Assembly (NCBI GenBank): GCA_900317055.1
Contig: ONFF01000009.1
Span: forward strand, 124,001 to 188,000
Direction of reading: 5' to 3'
Length of the DNA: 64,000 nucleotides
Origin: an uncultured Bacteroidales bacterium
GTDB lineage: Bacteria; Bacteroidota; Bacteroidia; Bacteroidales; F082
This document shows positions 60,419 to 64,000 of this stretch, one piece after another (within the stretch, counting starts at the first letter, position 1; each line of letters opens with the position of its first letter). The notes beneath the pieces were generated by a model. The model was not told where the DNA came from and did not search any database. It worked only from the letters and a program-made list of their open reading frames with translations. The position numbers and the translations under genes are program-made.

Positions 60419-61927
60419 CTATTTCTTCAGGGTAATCCTAAATGTAGTCCCTTCGCCCACGATGGAGGATTTCACGAAGATTTTGCCCTTGTGGTAGTCC
60501 TCGATGATGCGCTTGGCCAAGGAAAGGCCGAGACCCCAGCCGCGTTTTTTGCTCGTGAATCCAGGGTTGAACACTTGGTTGATTTGCGACTTCGGAATGC
60601 CCTTGCCCGTGTCGCTCAAATCGAGGTGGATGTGGTCGCCGTCATCGATGAGGTCAAGGGTGATTTTGCCGTGGTCGCCCATGGCATCGACAGAGTTTTT
60701 TGTCAGATTTTCAAGCACCCAGCGGAACAGCGAAGGAATCAAGGGCATGATCAATTCGCCATCGGGCAGGTTGACTTCAAATTCAAACTTCTTAGAGAAC
60801 CGCTTTTGCAGGTAGTCCATCGTATCTCGGATGAGGTAGTTGATGTCAGTGGGCTCAGGAGTTGGCACAGAACCAATTTTTGAGAAGCGGTCGGTGACAA
60901 TTTGCAGGCGTTCGATGTCTTTTTCCATCTCGTAGGTGCCCACAAAAGGCTCTTCTTGCATCTTCAGTAGTTCAATCCAGCCCATCAGCGAGGAGAGCGG
61001 GGTGCCTAGTTGGTGTGCAGTTTCCTTAGCCATGCCAGCCCACACTTGGTTTTGCTCCGAACGGCGGGCATAGCTGAAGAGTAGATAGGCGATGAGCAAG
61101 AACAGGGCAAATACAACAAACTGGATGACAGGGTAGTAGCGCATCTGTTGCACCAAGTCGGTGGTGCGGTAGAAGATGGTGGCCTTGCCCTTGTTCATGA
61201 ACTCGATTTGCAACGGGTCGTTCTCGTTGCGCATGATTTCCAACTGCTGTCGCACATAGTTAGTGTCACGCATCATGAGGGAGTCGAGGTTACCGAAGCT
61301 GAGGATGGTGTCCTGGGCTTCATTGGTGACGATGACGGGTACGCCCATCGAGTTGAGCGTGATTTCCTCCATGAAGTGGTCGATCATATCCTCCAACACG
61401 GCCTTCAAGTCAGTGTAGATTTGCGACTCGTTGTAATAAAGGTACTGAATGGTGCCGTAGCCTGGGTCGATTTTTATGGGCGGGTATTTGGAATAGGCGC
61501 TTTTCATCTCCTCGTCGAAGATTTCCTTCTCGTCTTGTGCCGCAGGAAGGTTGCTTTTGAAGATGATATTGTCCTTGGTGTCGGTGATGACTAAAGGAAT
61601 ACTGATGTTGTTGCGGATGATGTCGAGGTAGATGGCGGTGTTCTCGTTGGTCGAGATATCGATGACGCTACGGTAGGCGTTGGCTAGAAGGTCGACGCGC
61701 AATTGTTCCTGTTCACTCACCTTGTTGAAAAACTCTTCGGTCGACTGCATCATCACGGCATGCTGCTCCATGGCGGCAGCCCACATCTTCACTTGTCGCG
61801 TCTCTTGTATGGCAATGGATTTCACCAAATGGTTGGTGTACCACAACGAGACACCGATAATGAGCAGGGCAACGACTGCCAAGGCCCATTTCCAGTGCTT
61901 TTTGTTGGTATAGAGATTCGTTTTCAC
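60419..61927 (-). CDS. Orphan membrane sensor histidine kinase
   Basis: A 502-residue kinase with two membrane helices (about residues 15-32 and 265-285) enclosing a ~230-residue periplasmic sensor domain. The H-box is AKETAHQLGTPLSSL (His305), followed by the N-box ENLTKNSVDAM, DTGKGIP, and KRGWGLGLSLAKRI. No response regulator gene is adjacent, so its partner is elsewhere. This architecture, with AHQLGTPLS rather than the usual SHELRTPL, is typical of a conserved Bacteroidota kinase family. Confidence 0.88.
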   Translation of the reverse strand: MKTNLYTNKKHWKWALAVVALLIIGVSLWYTNHLVKSIAIQETRQVKMWAAAMEQHAVMMQSTEEFFNKVSEQEQLRVDLLANAYRSVIDISTNENTAIYLDIIRNNISIPLVITDTKDNIIFKSNLPAAQDEKEIFDEEMKSAYSKYPPIKIDPGYGTIQYLYYNESQIYTDLKAVLEDMIDHFMEEITLNSMGVPVIVTNEAQDTILSFGNLDSLMMRDTNYVRQQLEIMRNENDPLQIEFMNKGKATIFYRTTDLVQQMRYYPVIQFVVFALFLLIAYLLFSYARRSEQNQVWAGMAKETAHQLGTPLSSLMGWIELLKMQEEPFVGTYEMEKDIERLQIVTDRFSKIGSVPTPEPTDINYLIRDTMDYLQKRFSKKFEFEVNLPDGELIMPLIPSLFRWVLENLTKNSVDAMGDHGKITLDLIDDGDHIHLDLSDTGKGIPKSQINQVFNPGFTSKKRGWGLGLSLAKRIIEDYHKGKIFVKSSIVGEGTTFRITLKK

Positions 61928-61966
61928 AAAGTTAAAAACGATAATGTTCGAAAATTATTATAATTC

Positions 61967-62014
61967 GGTCAGAATTGCAATCCGACCGTGACGAATTGGG
62001 GATTTGCAATCCCC
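61967..62014. repeat. Two adjacent small palindromes
   Basis: GGTC...GACC (61967-61987, imperfect) and GGGGATT / AATCCCC (61998-62014) lie side by side between rpoN and the kinase. They share the core TTGCAAT. There is no T-tract, so they are a dispersed repeat rather than a terminator. Confidence 0.55.
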
Positions 62015-62018
62015 TTTC

Positions 62019-63524
62019 TCAAATCTTTTTTCTCATTCGCCCCACAGGGATACCCAACTGTTCCCTATACTTTGCCACGGTTCGGCGGGCAATGGGGTAG
62101 CCTTTTTCTTTTAGGACGAACATGAGCTGCTCATCGGTCATGGGGTTGGCCTTATCCTCGTTTTCGACGGCATCCTTTAGGATTTTCTTGATTTCGCGGG
62201 TCGAGACTTCTTCGCCTTCTTCATTGGTGATGCCTTCGCTAAAGAAGAACTTCAGCAGGTGAGTGCCATAGGGTGTTTGCACATATTTGCTGTTGGCCAC
62301 GCGTGAAATGGTGGAGATGTCGAGCCCCACTTTGTCGGCCACATCCTTTAGGATCATGGGCTTGAGTTGGGTCTCGTCTCCCGTCAAGAAGTATTCTTCT
62401 TGGATGTCGACGATGGCTTTCATCGTGATGTAGAGTGTGTTCTGCCTTTGGTTAATGGCGTCGATGAACCATTTGGCGGAGTCGATTTTCTGTTTCACGA
62501 ATTGAACGGCCTCCTGTTTGCTGCGGTTGTCCTTGCTGTTGGAGAACTCGTCCAGCATCTTCAAGTACGACTTGCTAACACGCAGTTCAGGAGCGTTGCG
62601 ACCATCCAACGAAAGTTCCACCTTGCCGTCTCTGACATAGACGAAGAAGTCGGGCGTGATGTAATGGATGTTCTTGGTGCTGGAACTGGAGGCATCAGCA
62701 GGTTTTGGGTTGAGTTTGAGAATCTCATCTAGGGCGGCTTTTAGGTCGCGGTTGCTGACTTCGAGTTTCTTGGCGATTTTGTCGTAATGCTTCTTGGTGA
62801 ACTCCTCGAAGAAATCCTTGACGATGGTCATGGCGAGGCTGTAGTCCTTGTGGAAAGGATTGTCCTCCTGAAGTCGTTTCAATTGAATGAGCAAGCATTC
62901 CTGCAAGTCGCGGGCGGCGATGCCAGGAGGGTCGAGTTGTTGCACGATGCGGAGCACCTCTGAAACTTCTTCCTCAGTCGTGGAGACATTCATTGTGAAT
63001 AGCATATCGTCGACGATGTTGGCGATGGGGCGGTTGAGGTAGCCGTTGTCGTCCAAGTTGCCGATGATGTATTGCCCGATTTCGAGTTGCTTTTCCGTCA
63101 GGTCGTGGTAGGCGAGTTGCTGGTTCAGGTAGTCTTGGAAGGTTTCCTCGTTAGCGATGGGGGCTTCGTAGTCGTCATCGTCGCCGCTGTAGTTGTTGGC
63201 TTGCAGCTTGTAGGAATAATCTTCCCGGTCTTCTTCCGAGAGGTAGTCGTTAATGTCGAACTCGTCGTCTTTGCTGAAGTTTATCTCGTCGTCGTTATAG
63301 TCGTCATTTTCGCCGTTGTCGTCGGCGGGATCGTCAACGGTTGGCTCGTTCTCGTCATAGTCGCTGTCGTGAACATCTTCAAGGGCAGGGTTGATTTCCA
63401 TCTCTTCCTTGATGCGTTGTTCGAGTTCGATTAATGGCAGCTGCAGCAGCTTCATCAGCTGGATTTGCTGCGGCGACAGCTTCAGCTCCTGTCGCTGGGT
63501 TTGAGTCAATCGTTGGTTGTTCAT
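62019..63524 (-). CDS. rpoN: RNA polymerase sigma-54 factor
   Basis: A 501-residue sigma-54. The N-terminal Gln/Leu-rich activator region is LSPQQIQLMKLLQLPLIELEQ, followed by a long acidic region II (about residues 50-115, rich in D and E), the core-binding region, and the C-terminal RpoN box seen as ARRTVAKYREQL. It directs transcription at -24/-12 promoters with AAA+ activators. It is probably cotranscribed with asnS, 85 bases upstream. Confidence 0.95.
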   Translation of the reverse strand: MNNQRLTQTQRQELKLSPQQIQLMKLLQLPLIELEQRIKEEMEINPALEDVHDSDYDENEPTVDDPADDNGENDDYNDDEINFSKDDEFDINDYLSEEDREDYSYKLQANNYSGDDDDYEAPIANEETFQDYLNQQLAYHDLTEKQLEIGQYIIGNLDDNGYLNRPIANIVDDMLFTMNVSTTEEEVSEVLRIVQQLDPPGIAARDLQECLLIQLKRLQEDNPFHKDYSLAMTIVKDFFEEFTKKHYDKIAKKLEVSNRDLKAALDEILKLNPKPADASSSSTKNIHYITPDFFVYVRDGKVELSLDGRNAPELRVSKSYLKMLDEFSNSKDNRSKQEAVQFVKQKIDSAKWFIDAINQRQNTLYITMKAIVDIQEEYFLTGDETQLKPMILKDVADKVGLDISTISRVANSKYVQTPYGTHLLKFFFSEGITNEEGEEVSTREIKKILKDAVENEDKANPMTDEQLMFVLKEKGYPIARRTVAKYREQLGIPVGRMRKKI

Positions 63525-63536
63525 CGTTTATTGAAT

Positions 63537-63611
63537 TATGAATGCGGAATGCTGAATGCGGAATGCAGGTTTTGCCTTCAATTCATCATTCAGCATTCAT
63601 CATTCAGCATT
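63537..63611. repeat. GAATGCTGAATGCGGAATGC palindromic repeat
   Basis: Left part is built of GAATGC units, right part of ATTCATCATTCAGC units; the two halves are imperfect inverted copies around GGTTTTGCC. The repeat fills the rpoN-asnS gap, and its right edge includes part of the asnS stop codon. Confidence 0.8.
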
Positions 63612-64000
63612 AATATAAGCAGTTCTTAGGTGTGCGTGGGAACGGGATGACGTCGCGGATGTTGGTCATGCCAGTGATGAAGAGGAGCAGACGCTCGAAG
63701 CCAAGGCCATAGCCAGAATGCGGCACCGAGCCGAAACGGCGGCTGTCGAGGTACCAGTTCATGGACTCCTCGGGGATGCCGACTTCGTGCATGCGGTCAA
63801 GGATCTTGCTGATATCGGTTTCACGCTCCGAGCCACCGATGATTTCACCGATGCCGGGGAAGAGTACATCCATGGCCCGGACAGTCTTGCCGTCTTCATT
63901 CTGTTTCATGTAGAAGGCCTTGATCTCTTTCGGGTAGTCAGTCAAGATGACAGGCTTCTTGAAGTGCTTCTCAACGAGGTAACGCTCGTGCTCCGACTGC
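63610..64000 (-). CDS. asnS: Asparaginyl-tRNA synthetase, C-terminal part
   Basis: About 130 residues of a class IIb synthetase, running off the right edge. [29 protein letters not shown] (motif 2-3 region) and [30 protein letters not shown] (motif 3) identify AsnRS; the ending PRTPKN fits AsnRS rather than AspRS. It attaches asparagine to tRNA-Asn. The stop TAA is read from the edge of a palindromic repeat. Confidence 0.93.
   Translation of the reverse strand, partial: QSEHERYLVEKHFKKPVILTDYPKEIKAFYMKQNEDGKTVRAMDVLFPGIGEIIGGSERETDISKILDRMHEVGIPEESMNWYLDSRRFGSVPHSGYGLGFERLLLFITGMTNIRDVIPFPRTPKNCLY

Overview
The window is chromosomal DNA of a member of the Bacteroidota, most likely an uncultured Bacteroidales. 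The evidence: promoter -7 boxes of the form TAnnTTTG, almost no Shine-Dalgarno sites, many lipoproteins, four proteins with type IX secretion (T9SS) C-terminal sorting domains, BACON and DUF5686 families, LytS/LytR signalling, and the gene order outer-membrane protein - TPR - LptC - CNNM - PpiD. No species can be named from sequence alone.

Layout. 1-8.4 kb: TolB-like protein (partial), MBL hydrolase, TPR protein, ornithine aminotransferase, nitroreductase lipoprotein, and a minus-strand lnt-dus pair. 8.5-12.5 kb: a compact operon (HprK-like kinase, S24/S26 peptidase, PqqD-like protein, nucleotidyltransferase) followed by a separately promoted 45-aa peptide and a fimbrillin-like lipoprotein; this resembles an undescribed peptide-maturation system. 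12.7-20 kb: tRNA-Phe and the envelope-biogenesis cluster. 20-28 kb: BACON lipoprotein, C69 dipeptidase, HemW, a T9SS FG-GAP protein, aquaporin and a small membrane-anchored secreted protein. 28.4-35 kb: a TolC-MacA-MacB efflux operon with its LytS/LytR pair and a possible attenuator, then tRNA-Lys. 35-42 kb: ApbE, DUF5686 protein, FtsB-like protein, RidA, a 2-hydroxyacid dehydrogenase, a SPOR protein and RuvB.

42-55.4 kb is the plastic part: an ORF6N regulator with 10-bp tandem repeats beside it, a strongly folded candidate ncRNA, an AT-rich LRR/InlB/T9SS gene, a truncated DUF2442-HTH gene, a leuS with a 113-residue insert, an AraC regulator, decayed 3' ends of a second fucosidase and a second leuS, a NotI-family restriction-modification pair, an intact GH29 fucosidase, and a zeta-toxin-like gene with a small partner. 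The duplicated leuS and fucosidase ends show that two versions of the leuS-fucosidase interval sit in tandem, one of them carrying the R-M genes. 55.7-64 kb: lipoproteins, an M1 peptidase and a YD-like protein (both T9SS), an orphan histidine kinase, rpoN and the end of asnS.

Several families of dispersed palindromic repeats are scattered through the window. Unusually, some lie in frame inside conserved genes (dus, hemW, lnt), where they are translated.
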